From Pedobacter sp014947265 (GTDB lineage: Bacteria > Bacteroidota > Bacteroidia > Sphingobacteriales > Sphingobacteriaceae): a DNA stretch of 64,000 bases. Position numbers and translations under genes: made by a program. The stretch spans positions 248,001 through 312,000 of the forward strand of contig NZ_JADCNK010000002.1 in assembly GCF_014947265.1 (NCBI RefSeq), in the 5' to 3' direction. Below the pieces are notes generated by a model. That model saw nothing but the letters and a program-made list of their open reading frames with translations. It searched no databases and had not been told where the DNA came from. Every line of letters begins with the position of its first letter. Within the stretch, counting starts at the first letter, position 1. Positions 9,250 through 18,423 of this stretch are shown in pieces.

Positions 9250-10521
9250 TCATTTTTCTAATTTCCAGTTAAATTTTTTTGCGAGAATCCCTGGCCTCTT
9301 TTCCGTCCAAAAGTTTGAAAAATCAAAACCGCCATTAATTTCAAAATATATTCTATCATTGTTATTATCAGGATCTATAATCCAAAACTGGTTGAATATT
9401 GCAACACCTAAGGAAATGTAGTATTTCCCCTCGTTCAATAAGTAAGGAGTAATGGAAGTTGTGAGTTTGATTTTGCCTTTTGGAAAGCTATTTTGAGTAA
9501 TTGTGTCTGTGTGAAATGACCATAATAGATTATTGCCATCAGCATCAAATAAGGAAAATCCTATTTGCAACGAGCTATTAGGTTCCAAAATTTCCCCCAA
9601 AATAGAAATTTCAACTTCTTCATTCAGGCTATATGAAGTTTTTTTAGTATTTATCATCAAGGGTATGAAATATTGATTTTTGTATTTTTCGCTATCAATA
9701 TTAAGGCTGTTTGACAATTCTCTATCTTCTGTAGTCAGGTATTTATTAATAACTTCAGACATATCATCCGACTTGTAACTCACAAGACCGTTTTTAAGTA
9801 CTATTCCACTGTTGCAAAGTTGCTTTACCGCACCCATATTATGACTCACAAAAAGTACCGTCCTGCCTTCTCCTTTACTCACCTCACCCATTTTGCCTAA
9901 ACATTTCTTTTGAAACTCAGCATCGCCTACTGCTAATACTTCATCTACAATTAATATTTCGCTTTCTAAATGTGCTGCAACAGCAAAAGCCAGGCGAACA
10001 TACATACCGGAGCTATACCTTTTTACCGGTGTATCTAAATAACGCTCTATCCCTGCAAAATCTACAATTTCATCTAGTTTACGCTGTATTTCCTTTTTAC
10101 GCATACCCAAAATAGCACCGTTGAGAAATATGTTTTCACGGCCGCTGAGTTCGGGATGAAAACCTGTTCCAACTTCAAGTAAACTTGCTATCCGTCCTTT
10201 ACCCGAAATTTTGCCGGCAGTAGGAGCGGTTACTTTACTTAATATTTTGAGCAGTGTACTTTTTCCGGCTCCATTTCGGCCAATAATGCCAACAGCATCG
10301 CCTTGCTCAATTTCAAAATTAATATCCTTTAAACTCCACACTATATCACTCGCACTTTTTGTATTTTGATCGTTGCTTTCACCGATACGTAGAAAAGGAT
10401 CTTCTTTGCCCCGAATACGGGCGTACCAACGCTCCAAATCTCGGCTGATCGTTCCGGTTCCGATCTGACCTAACTGATAGGCTTTGCTTAAATTTTCTAC
10501 TTTTATAGCGATGTTAGACAT
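9250..10521 (-). CDS. wzt: Polysaccharide ABC transporter, ATP-binding subunit with C-terminal glycan-binding domain
   Basis: The 423-residue protein is the ATPase of a polysaccharide exporter. It has Walker A GRNGAGKST (81-89), the signature YSSGMYVRLAFAVAAHL and Walker B ILIVDEVLAVGD. The TagH/Wzt-type sequence SGRENIFLNGAILGM lies between them. After the nucleotide-binding domain there is an extension of about 165 residues, rich in beta-strand patterns (SLQIGFSLFDADGNNL, KYYISLGVAIF). It matches the place and size of the Wzt C-terminal domain, which in known cases recognises the finished, capped glycan. It follows its permease gene by 51 bp. Confidence 0.92.
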   Translation of the reverse strand: MSNIAIKVENLSKAYQLGQIGTGTISRDLERWYARIRGKEDPFLRIGESNDQNTKSASDIVWSLKDINFEIEQGDAVGIIGRNGAGKSTLLKILSKVTAPTAGKISGKGRIASLLEVGTGFHPELSGRENIFLNGAILGMRKKEIQRKLDEIVDFAGIERYLDTPVKRYSSGMYVRLAFAVAAHLESEILIVDEVLAVGDAEFQKKCLGKMGEVSKGEGRTVLFVSHNMGAVKQLCNSGIVLKNGLVSYKSDDMSEVINKYLTTEDRELSNSLNIDSEKYKNQYFIPLMINTKKTSYSLNEEVEISILGEILEPNSSLQIGFSLFDADGNNLLWSFHTDTITQNSFPKGKIKLTTSITPYLLNEGKYYISLGVAIFNQFWIIDPDNNNDRIYFEINGGFDFSNFWTEKRPGILAKKFNWKLEK

Positions 10522-10572
10522 TTAAAGTATGCTTAAAGTTACGCTTTCCATTATTCGTATAATACCTTCCAT

Positions 10573-11445
10573 CTAAACCGTATCAACGAAATTCCGTTCA
10601 ACTTTGTTAAAAATTATAGTGCCAACAATCAGCAGGATTAATGTAACAATCATTGAGTAAGCTAAACTAAACCAGCTAAAACTCCCTTCACCCAAAAAGC
10701 CATACCTAAAAGTTTCAATAATTGGGGTCATGGGATTATATTTAATGATCCAGGCATAGGTTGGGTATTTCTTGATGGCTTCTGATAGGGGGTAGATTAC
10801 TGTGGTAGCATACATCAGTAACTGCACTCCAAAACCAATAAGGAAGGCCAGATCCCTGTACTTTGTAGTCATAGCGGAAATGATCATGCCTGCCCCCAAA
10901 CCCAATAAAGCCATTAATAATACAATAACCGGAAACAGAGAAATTGCCCAACTGATGTTGAAATTGGCGCCGGTGAAATAATAATAAGCCATTAAGATGA
11001 GGAACAGAAGCATCTGTACTCCAAAACGAACCAGGTTACTCACTACTATGCTCAAAGGCATAATTAGCCTGGGGAAGTAGACTTTGCCAAAAATACCTGC
11101 ATTATCTCTGAAAACAGAAGATGTTTTGGTCAAACAATCTGCAAAATAGTTCCAGGCAGTAATGCCTGCCATATAAAAAAGCGGTTTAGGTAATCCATCT
11201 GTTGATATGCCGGCTAAATTGCCAAATATAAAGGTAAAGATGATAGTGGTAAATAATGGTTGAATAAAAAACCAGAGTGGGCCTAAAATAGTCTGTTTAT
11301 AAAAAGAAACGAAATCCCTTCTCACCAATAGTACCAACAAATCGCGGTATGCCCAAACCTCATTTAGCTTTAGATCGAGCAAAGATGATTTTGCCTCAAT
11401 GGTCCACTTTTGTTCCTCTTTACCATAAATATTGGGGCTATCCAT
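10573..11445 (-). CDS. wzm: Polysaccharide ABC transporter permease (ABC-2 type)
   Basis: The protein of 290 residues has about six hydrophobic spans after a 45-residue cytoplasmic N-terminus, including FFIQPLFTTIIFTFIFG, VQMLLFLILMAYYYF and IVLLMALLGLGAGMII. The segment RRDFVSFYKQTILGPLWFFIQP is the amphipathic and first-helix signature of ABC-2 exporters of O-antigen, teichoic acid and capsule (Wzm, TagG, KpsM). With Wzt it moves a lipid-linked polysaccharide across the inner membrane. It lies five bases after a GT4 gene and just before wzt. With no Wzx or Wzy nearby, this is probably the export route of the whole cluster. Confidence 0.92.
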   Translation of the reverse strand: MDSPNIYGKEEQKWTIEAKSSLLDLKLNEVWAYRDLLVLLVRRDFVSFYKQTILGPLWFFIQPLFTTIIFTFIFGNLAGISTDGLPKPLFYMAGITAWNYFADCLTKTSSVFRDNAGIFGKVYFPRLIMPLSIVVSNLVRFGVQMLLFLILMAYYYFTGANFNISWAISLFPVIVLLMALLGLGAGMIISAMTTKYRDLAFLIGFGVQLLMYATTVIYPLSEAIKKYPTYAWIIKYNPMTPIIETFRYGFLGEGSFSWFSLAYSMIVTLILLIVGTIIFNKVERNFVDTV

Positions 11446-11450
11446 TAATT

Positions 11451-12608
11451 TTATTGTTGCTGATTTATTTTCAATGCAGGACTGATTGTCCCATTTAAAA
11501 GCAAGTTTTTTATCGATTGAAGATAAGGTTCATATCCAAATGCCGCAATGCATTTTTTTTGAAGGTTTTTTTTCTCGTTGTCGGTTTGAGTATGACTTAA
11601 TAAATTGCAGATACTGGTTAAAATATCTTCCTGATTATCAGGATCAACTAAAATACCAAGCTTTCCGCCTTTAAGTGCATCTACACTGCCATCTTTATTA
11701 CCTGCAATAACCCTCAGGCCGCTGGCTAATGCTTCTATAAATACAATGCCGAAGCCTTCTTTTTTACTGGGTAAGATAAACATGTCAGATAGTAAAAAGT
11801 GTTCAGTAAGTTCGGTTTCATCAATAAAACCTACCATCCTGATATATTCTTGAAGCTGGTTCTTTGCAATTAAATCTTCTAATCGTTTCTTTTCCTCGGC
11901 ATCCCATTTTCCACCCAGCAGGTAAACCAGGTTTGGGTATTTTTCCAATAGTTGTGGAAATAGCTTAATAGTGTGGTCGTATCCTTTATACTTTTCTGAA
12001 GAGGATAACCTGGATAATGAGAACAGAATTAAGTTTTTATCGTCTAAATGATATCGATCCAATAAACGCTGTGGTTTTTCGAACCCGGTAGAAAGGTGAT
12101 AAAAAGGATCCAGACAATTGTTTAATATTTCAATGCGATCTTCGGGAATATGATGCATTTCCATAATTTTACCTGCTGTAAAATGACTGACACATATAAT
12201 TTTATCCAATTGGTTTAATATTTTGAGCTTGGAGTTGGGTAACTTTCTCCAAATTTCTACGCCATGCGCCAATAAATATATCTTTTTATGGGGATGTATT
12301 TTCCTGATGAAATAAACGATGCTGATTAAGTGGATATGGCTCAATAAAATCACATTGGCTTTTAATCCACTTAAAAAAGATTGCAGCACGAATCGCTCCC
12401 TGTTTCCGTTAAAACCATAGAACTGGTGTTTGCTTAGGTATCTCGAATCGCGGTCAGTATTTTTATCGTACATCGAGTATACGGTAGACTGAACAATTTC
12501 CTCCTCGCTCAGGTCGTATAAAACACGTGATAAACTTCGGCATACTTTTTCAATGCCGCCAGTTAAACTAAAAGTTCTAAGTGTTAAAAATAAAACTTTA
12601 ACTGACAT
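11451..12608 (-). CDS. Glycosyltransferase family 4
   Basis: With the ATG at 12608 the product has 385 residues and starts MSVKVLFLTLRTFSLTGGIEKV, a standard GT4 N-terminus with the glycine loop of the first domain. The frame is open 18 codons further up, but that stretch lies deep inside asnB and does not look like GT4. The chosen start gives an 11-bp overlap with asnB. The C-domain shows ILFSLSRLSSSEKYKGYDHTIKLF, YLLGGKWDAEEKKRLE, a GFIDETELTEHFLLSDMFILPSKKEGFGIVFIEALASGLRVIAG donor site and GILVDPDNQEDI. It probably extends the lipid-linked glycan in the cytoplasm. Confidence 0.88.
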   Translation of the reverse strand: MSVKVLFLTLRTFSLTGGIEKVCRSLSRVLYDLSEEEIVQSTVYSMYDKNTDRDSRYLSKHQFYGFNGNRERFVLQSFLSGLKANVILLSHIHLISIVYFIRKIHPHKKIYLLAHGVEIWRKLPNSKLKILNQLDKIICVSHFTAGKIMEMHHIPEDRIEILNNCLDPFYHLSTGFEKPQRLLDRYHLDDKNLILFSLSRLSSSEKYKGYDHTIKLFPQLLEKYPNLVYLLGGKWDAEEKKRLEDLIAKNQLQEYIRMVGFIDETELTEHFLLSDMFILPSKKEGFGIVFIEALASGLRVIAGNKDGSVDALKGGKLGILVDPDNQEDILTSICNLLSHTQTDNEKKNLQKKCIAAFGYEPYLQSIKNLLLNGTISPALKINQQQ

Positions 12609-14385
12609 GGTAAGTTCGGTATAAAGCCAGGGCTGAGCTCCAGTGTAGTTTGTTTTCTCCAAAACTTTTTATGAGCGATTTTGCCCGTTTATTTTGGTAT
12701 CTTGATGGATCGGCAATATCGCGATTTTTTCTCATCCACTCCTGAAAAGGGAAAGTAAAACCCATTTTCGATCTTTTCCATGTTTCTGTCGGCAAATCCT
12801 CCTTGTATGCTTCTACCAAAAGTTTCTTTTTTTGTTTGTAACTGAACTTGATATCTGTTGAAATAGAAAGAACCAAATTTACAAAATTACGGTCGAGAAA
12901 CGGAACCCTCACCTCAACACCATGGCTCATGCTCATAAAGTCGGTATCCTTTAATAACTGGTTTTGCATGTACATGTTAAATTCAAACCAACTTGCCCGG
13001 GTTTCGTTACTGGTTCTCTTTATTGCAGGATGAAGAGGGATATTTTCCAGGCAATTGATGACCTTTGCCATATCAATGTCTAATAATTCAGCAATTACAT
13101 CGGGTGAATAAACGCCTCTCAAACATAGATATTCGCCAATAGGAGAATTTAAACTAAGGTAGTATAGTCGTTTAAACCTGGTATTATTGGAGAAACGCAT
13201 GTTTCGTAAAACACTTTTACTTAACCAATTTAAGTCTTGTATCTTATAAATCCGGTCAAAAGAAGGGTATCCGCCAAAAAGCTCGTCGGCACCTAACCCT
13301 GACAGCACTACTTTTATCCCTTGTTCTTTAGCTGTTTTACATACAAACCAGGTATTGATCCCGTCATTTGTGGGCTGATCCATATCGGCTAGAATGGTTT
13401 CGAAATGCTGTAAGAAGTCGCGATAGGTAATAAGCTGTTCGATCTTTTTAACGTTTATTTTTTGAAGCAAACTATTCCTTTGTTTTTTTTCGGAAAAGTC
13501 TATTTCGTTAAAATTTGCCGAAATACTGTGTAACTGTTTGTTTTTGAATTGATTGGCCAATATAGTAATAATACTCGAATCCAGACCACCACTAAACAGT
13601 ACACCAATATCAACATCAGAAATCATCTGCTGTTTAATCGAAAGGCTAAGCTGTTCACGGATTCTTTCTATGGCATGGGGTTCGTTTTTAATATTAGAAG
13701 AACTTTCGAATTCATGATAAGATTGAATGAAGTGTTCAGCACTTTGCATGTTGTATTTCAGAAAACAACCTTTAGCCAGGCTACACACATCTTTTAGTGT
13801 GGTATAAGGTTCGGGGATGTGACCAAAAGCAAGATAGTAAATTCGCCAGTTATCATTTTCCTGGTAGATATCGGCGTGTTTGAAAGCCTTTACTTCTGAA
13901 GCAAAGGTTAGAGTTTCCTTATCAAAATGATAATACAAGGGTTTGATTCCGTTTTGATCGCGGACCAGATAGATACATTGTTTCCGTTTGTCAAAAATGC
14001 AGAAGGCAAAAAGTCCGTCTAGTTTTTCAAATGCGGCTTCTCCCCAGTGTTGATAGGCATATAGGATTACCTCAGTGTCTGTTTGGCTTTTAAATACATA
14101 ACCCAAATTAATTAATTCAGTTCTGATTTGGCGATAATTATAAATTTCACCATTATACGTAATGACCAGGTCTCCGTTGTGACTTATCATTGGCTGGTGC
14201 CCACTTGAGCTCAAATCTAAAATAGCTAGCCTACGGTTACCTAAACATAATGGCGTTTTGTCAATAGCATAAATACCTTGATCATCAGGCCCTCCATGTT
14301 GCATACTATCGCACATGGCCTTTACCTGTTGATTGACTTGTTCGAACGATTTTTTGCTATTGATGATGCCTGCTATTCGACACAT
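12598..14385 (-). CDS. asnB: Asparagine synthase-like glutamine amidotransferase
   Basis: A 595-residue class II amidotransferase. Cys2 after the initiator (MCRIAGII) is the nucleophile of the glutaminase domain, which also shows NRRLAILDLS, ITYNGEIYNYRQIR and SQTDTEVILYAYQHWG. The synthase domain has the PP-loop GVLFSGGLDSSI near residue 260 and SGLGADELFGGYPSF. Free asparagine synthesis is possible. Copies inside O-antigen and capsule operons often amidate a uronic-acid sugar instead, and I favour that reading from context. It comes after the UpxY-like gene with a 190-bp gap that holds no gene, so a promoter or processing site could lie there. Confidence 0.85.
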   Translation of the reverse strand: MCRIAGIINSKKSFEQVNQQVKAMCDSMQHGGPDDQGIYAIDKTPLCLGNRRLAILDLSSSGHQPMISHNGDLVITYNGEIYNYRQIRTELINLGYVFKSQTDTEVILYAYQHWGEAAFEKLDGLFAFCIFDKRKQCIYLVRDQNGIKPLYYHFDKETLTFASEVKAFKHADIYQENDNWRIYYLAFGHIPEPYTTLKDVCSLAKGCFLKYNMQSAEHFIQSYHEFESSSNIKNEPHAIERIREQLSLSIKQQMISDVDIGVLFSGGLDSSIITILANQFKNKQLHSISANFNEIDFSEKKQRNSLLQKINVKKIEQLITYRDFLQHFETILADMDQPTNDGINTWFVCKTAKEQGIKVVLSGLGADELFGGYPSFDRIYKIQDLNWLSKSVLRNMRFSNNTRFKRLYYLSLNSPIGEYLCLRGVYSPDVIAELLDIDMAKVINCLENIPLHPAIKRTSNETRASWFEFNMYMQNQLLKDTDFMSMSHGVEVRVPFLDRNFVNLVLSISTDIKFSYKQKKKLLVEAYKEDLPTETWKRSKMGFTFPFQEWMRKNRDIADPSRYQNKRAKSLIKSFGENKLHWSSALALYRTYHVS

Positions 14386-14575
14386 TGGCTTTTTATTTTA
14401 AAAAAACAGGTTATTTATTGTGCACCGGATACAGCTTCGCCACCTCAGTCACATTTTATTTTCAAAAAATGAACTGATTATTTGTTTTTTATATTGTGCT
14501 GCGCTTAAAGCATCAGTCTTTTAATTTATTATTAAATAGTTCCCTCTCACATTTTCCACCTCCCATTGTCTTTCC

Positions 14576-15079
14576 TTATAGTGGTTCAACAAAAGCTATC
14601 GATGTATTGATATTTATCGAATAGCCCATATTCTGTAAACGTAAAATAATACGCTGCTTATTATGTGCCGATACCAATTCGGCAATTACACCTTTGAAAG
14701 GCCCTGCTTTAATCAATACCTTTTCACCTGGTTTAATATCATAATCAATGAGTTCCAAATCCGCATCTGTAGCGAGTAAAAGTTTAAGATCATGAATTTG
14801 CTGGTCAGGGATATGAGCGATTTGGTGAGAGAAATAAATAAATCTGGCAATACCATTGGTCATCAAAACTTCTGCATATTCTTTTGCCGAAATATACGTA
14901 AATAGATAAGATTTAATCAAGGGCTCTTCTACGATTTTTTTACGGTCGCTCCATTGTTTAACTGTCTTTTTAAGAGGTAAATAAGTTTGGATTCCTTTTC
15001 TGTTCAACTCTTCACACGCTTTTTTTTCTGCTCTCGAACGCGTATAAACCGGATACCACCTATAATTTTGATCTATCAT
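14576..15079 (-). CDS. NusG-like transcription antiterminator, UpxY type
   Basis: The 167-residue protein starts with RWYPVYTRSRAEKKACEELNRKG, the NGN domain signature of NusG, and ends with a KOW segment (IKPGEKVLIKAGPFKGVIAELV, about 119-140). In Bacteroides, UpxY proteins are dedicated NusG paralogues that let RNA polymerase read through the long capsule operon next to them. This gene sits between wzc and asnB, ahead of about 14 kb of biosynthetic genes, as expected for such a factor. No UpxZ-like partner is visible. A general NusG is less likely because no secE or rplK neighbours are present. Confidence 0.85.
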   Translation of the reverse strand: MIDQNYRWYPVYTRSRAEKKACEELNRKGIQTYLPLKKTVKQWSDRKKIVEEPLIKSYLFTYISAKEYAEVLMTNGIARFIYFSHQIAHIPDQQIHDLKLLLATDADLELIDYDIKPGEKVLIKAGPFKGVIAELVSAHNKQRIILRLQNMGYSININTSIAFVEPL

Positions 15080-15187
15080 TAGCTATATCATACATTGATT
15101 ACACTCTGTTTGCATTTTGTCAATTAACCAATTAGAGCGTAAGCCGATTATTCCTGCTATCGTCTGTTATTTCTTATATTACAAACA

Positions 15188-17602
15188 TTAGCTTCCTTTC
15201 TTCCAAAATTCCCACCAGTTCTTCTCCTCATCATAATAGCCACTTTTTCCGTAGCCGGTATAGTTCGAATAATAGTATGTTCCGGTATTGCCATGAGCAT
15301 AGTTAGTGGTATAAATGTTTCCATGTAACTTCTCATCACCAAATGAATTCAGGATAATCGCAATGTTGTTAAGTCCATACTCTTTTGATAAACGATCAGG
15401 AATAGTTGCAGCCCTGAATTTGGAAACACCTGAACGGATTATAAAGAGGTTGATATCAGCTTTTCTAATGAGCGGTATTGAATCTGAAACCAGGCCTACA
15501 GGAGCAGTATCAATGATAATATACTCATAACTTTCCCTAAGTTTTTCGATCAATATTTCCATCGATTTGTGATGAAGTAATTCTGAAGGATTTGGAGGCA
15601 CCGGACCAGAAGTAATATAGTCAATATTATGCTTTTCATCTGTAAAGATAATATCAGTTAAAGCAGCCTGTTTTGACAAGTAATTACTTAAACCAATACG
15701 GTTGTCAGAGCCAAAAGCATGATGGAGTTTGGATTTTCGCAAATCTGCTGCAATCAAAATCACCTTTTTGTCTATAATGGATAAGGTTCCTGCGAGATTT
15801 AAACTTACGAACGATTTTCCTTCTCCGGAAACTTCAGAAGTGATACAGATTACCTTGGTATCCTGGTCGCTGGCCATAAAACTCAGGTTAGTTCGCACAG
15901 ATCTGACCGATTCGGCGAATATAGATTTTGGGCGCTCTATTGATAAAACACTTTCACCAGGTCTAACTTTTTTGGGATATTTTAAAATTACGCCAATAAT
16001 TGGGGTTGTCGTCAATCCTTCAATTGTTTCAATATCGTACAAATAGGGATTTAATATTCTAACCAATAGAATTAAACCAATGCCCGAAAACAAACCCATA
16101 AATAAATAAGAAGAATAAATTTTCTTAGGCACTGGCGAAATCGGGAAAAAAGAAGGCTGTGCTACACTGATAATTGTTGCGCCTGAAATTACGGCTGCTG
16201 AACTGATCTGTGCAGAGAGTTTTCGCTCAAACAACATTGAAAACATACGCTGATTAATATCAAAATTGCTCTGCAATTTCGCAAAGTCATTTTGTTTAGC
16301 GGGGATACTGCCCAGTGCCTGGTTAGCCTGGCCAATTTGCCCATTAATGTAACTAATGGTTTTTTGATTACGTTCGTGTAATAAGCGAATATTGGTTACA
16401 ATGGCTTGTTTTACTTCGTTAATCTGCTTGTTAATATCCAGGATGGGCTGAGCATCGGCGTTAAAGCTCTGTAACTTATTTTCTCTGTTAATGATAAGTC
16501 CGTTAAGTTGCGCAATCAAACCAGTTAAGAGCGTATTATTGGTGCCTTCCAAATTAAGGTTAAGCTGTATCCGATCCTTGTTGTTTTTTACCTGGTGTTC
16601 TAATTGTTGGATAGCAAGCTCTTGCAGTTGTAATTCGGCAATCTGGTTTTCCAGGTTGCTTAGTTTCGAATTTCCCTGTTGCCTTTCGCTACTGGGGTCG
16701 ATGAGTTTATTGCTACTTTGAAAACTAGAAAGTTTATTGCCCGATTTACTCACTTGTGCATCTAAAAATGCAATCTGGCTATCCAGATAATCTATAGTTT
16801 GTTTGGCTGATCTTTTTTTAAGTGTTGCATCATTTTTTACATATTGTTTGATGATCTCATTCAATACATTGGCTGAAAATACAGGATTACTATCGGTATG
16901 GGTAACCCCCATGATATTGGTGTTTTTTTCCTGTTCGAATACATTTAATCCTCCTGCAGCCCTACCGTACAAATCTCTGATTCCGTTGAATTTAAAACTG
17001 TACTTGCCTGTTGATGGTATTTCTGTTTTAATCGTGAATACCATATTGCCCATGCTAATTGCTTGACCATAACGATATTTTTTCAAATTTTTATTATTAT
17101 CATCGCTGCTTGATAGTTCGAAGGTCCGGTTGTCAATGGGTTTAACGTTATAGGTAGCCCTGCTGAAGTTTACAGAATCCTGTGTTAAAATATCAACCTG
17201 AAAAGGTTGTTTCGGATAAAGTTCAGTAAATCGTACCCTTCCTTCTAAATAATAGCTTATTTTATAATCCAGGTTCTTTAAAGCGTTTAAAATCACATCT
17301 TCCGAGCGCATAATGATGCCTTCAGTTTGAATCTGATTCTGAGCCTGATTAAAAGTCCGGTAGTTTAACGGAGAGCCAGGTAGCGAAGCCATTTGTTCCT
17401 GTTGATCACTATCTAATTTTAGGGAAGCCGAAGTAATATAAATGGGGGTAATGCTGCGCACATAAAGCCAGGCCAGTACAAAACTGATTAATACGGTTCC
17501 GGCAACCCAATACCACCTGCTTAAAAAAATCAACAGAATTTTCCAATAGTTGATGGTTTGGCTGGCTAACTTTCTAGCTTCTTTTGGTGTAGTGTTATCC
17601 AT
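15188..17602 (-). CDS. wzc: Polysaccharide co-polymerase with BY-kinase domain
   Basis: The 804-residue inner-membrane protein combines a Wzz/GNVR chain-length region with a bacterial tyrosine kinase. A first helix (VAGTVLISFVLAWLYV, about 33-48) and a second near 505-525 bracket a long, coiled-coil-rich periplasmic part. The cytoplasmic domain has Walker A SEVSGEGKSF (about 588-598), Walker A' ILIAADLRKSK and Walker B YIIIDTAPVGLVSD. The C-terminus holds a tyrosine cluster (TTNYAHGNTGTYYYSNYTGY), the usual autophosphorylation site controlling oligomer state. Walker A' reads AADLR where many BY-kinases have DxD(M/L)R. Its start shares one base with the stop of wza. Confidence 0.93.
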   Translation of the reverse strand: MDNTTPKEARKLASQTINYWKILLIFLSRWYWVAGTVLISFVLAWLYVRSITPIYITSASLKLDSDQQEQMASLPGSPLNYRTFNQAQNQIQTEGIIMRSEDVILNALKNLDYKISYYLEGRVRFTELYPKQPFQVDILTQDSVNFSRATYNVKPIDNRTFELSSSDDNNKNLKKYRYGQAISMGNMVFTIKTEIPSTGKYSFKFNGIRDLYGRAAGGLNVFEQEKNTNIMGVTHTDSNPVFSANVLNEIIKQYVKNDATLKKRSAKQTIDYLDSQIAFLDAQVSKSGNKLSSFQSSNKLIDPSSERQQGNSKLSNLENQIAELQLQELAIQQLEHQVKNNKDRIQLNLNLEGTNNTLLTGLIAQLNGLIINRENKLQSFNADAQPILDINKQINEVKQAIVTNIRLLHERNQKTISYINGQIGQANQALGSIPAKQNDFAKLQSNFDINQRMFSMLFERKLSAQISSAAVISGATIISVAQPSFFPISPVPKKIYSSYLFMGLFSGIGLILLVRILNPYLYDIETIEGLTTTPIIGVILKYPKKVRPGESVLSIERPKSIFAESVRSVRTNLSFMASDQDTKVICITSEVSGEGKSFVSLNLAGTLSIIDKKVILIAADLRKSKLHHAFGSDNRIGLSNYLSKQAALTDIIFTDEKHNIDYITSGPVPPNPSELLHHKSMEILIEKLRESYEYIIIDTAPVGLVSDSIPLIRKADINLFIIRSGVSKFRAATIPDRLSKEYGLNNIAIILNSFGDEKLHGNIYTTNYAHGNTGTYYYSNYTGYGKSGYYDEEKNWWEFWKKGS

Positions 17603-18423
17603 TATCGGGTTAGGGTAAAGATTAATACAGCCAGGTTGACTACAACCAGAAACGGCTGTACAATATTATTTACACTAGTCAGCTTTTCGCTTAATGCCGA
17701 ACTTTTGGTTTGTTGGAGTACAATAATATCATTATTCTGAAGAATTAGTTTTTTGCTGGCCAAGCTGTTAATATCATTTAAGTTTACATAGATAATTTCG
17801 GGGTGGCTTCTGTCGCCACGAATAATTTTAAGCGTTTTAGGATCAGCCGTTTTATTAATGCCCCCTGCTTCACCAATAATGTCAATGAGTGTCGTGTTTT
17901 CCCGCTCCAGTAAAAAATTACCTTGTTTGCTGAATTCGCCCAATAAGGTTACCTTTAAGTTTACTATACTTAATTCGATAATGGGGTCACGAAGAAGTTG
18001 TTTTGCATATAAACCCTGAATTTTGATGGCAGCATCTCTTCTGCTTAGGCCTAATACGTCTACTTTTCCAATCGCCGGCAAGTTAACTTTACCATCAATA
18101 TCTACCGGATAGGAAAGTATATTATTTATTGAGCCGCCAGCTATATTCTGATTACCGTTTAAACCATTGTTTGAAGATTGAGATGCCCCAAATTCTTTAT
18201 TCTGTACATTTCTGATGGCCAATTGATCATTTACTTTTATTTTATAGTACGCATCGCTAATGCCCGGGTCGTTTACCACGTAAACTTGTTTAATGGTATC
18301 CGTAACGATATCACTTGGGGCATTGAATAGACTATGCTCTTTTCTGGATGCACAACTGGCAAGCGTAATGCAGAAAAATAAAACGTAAAGAAATTTCAAA
18401 ATTGCTTTTGTCTGGATCATCAT
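17602..18423 (-). CDS. wza: Outer-membrane polysaccharide export lipoprotein
   Basis: This 273-residue lipoprotein is the first gene of the operon. A signal peptide leads to the lipobox LASC with Cys24. The poly-export domain follows (YKIKVNDQLAIRNVQ; YPVDIDGKVNLPAIGKVDVLGLSRRDAAIKI), then SLBB-type repeats (IVNLKVTLLGEFSKQGNF, TLIDIIGEAGGI). A C-terminal hydrophobic helix (FLVVVNLAVLIFTL) would cross the outer membrane as in Wza. It is shorter than E. coli Wza (about 380 residues), as is common in Bacteroidota. Wza with Wzc forms the envelope-spanning export path. The start is the first of two adjacent ATGs. Confidence 0.92.
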   Translation of the reverse strand: MMIQTKAILKFLYVLFFCITLASCASRKEHSLFNAPSDIVTDTIKQVYVVNDPGISDAYYKIKVNDQLAIRNVQNKEFGASQSSNNGLNGNQNIAGGSINNILSYPVDIDGKVNLPAIGKVDVLGLSRRDAAIKIQGLYAKQLLRDPIIELSIVNLKVTLLGEFSKQGNFLLERENTTLIDIIGEAGGINKTADPKTLKIIRGDRSHPEIIYVNLNDINSLASKKLILQNNDIIVLQQTKSSALSEKLTSVNNIVQPFLVVVNLAVLIFTLTR

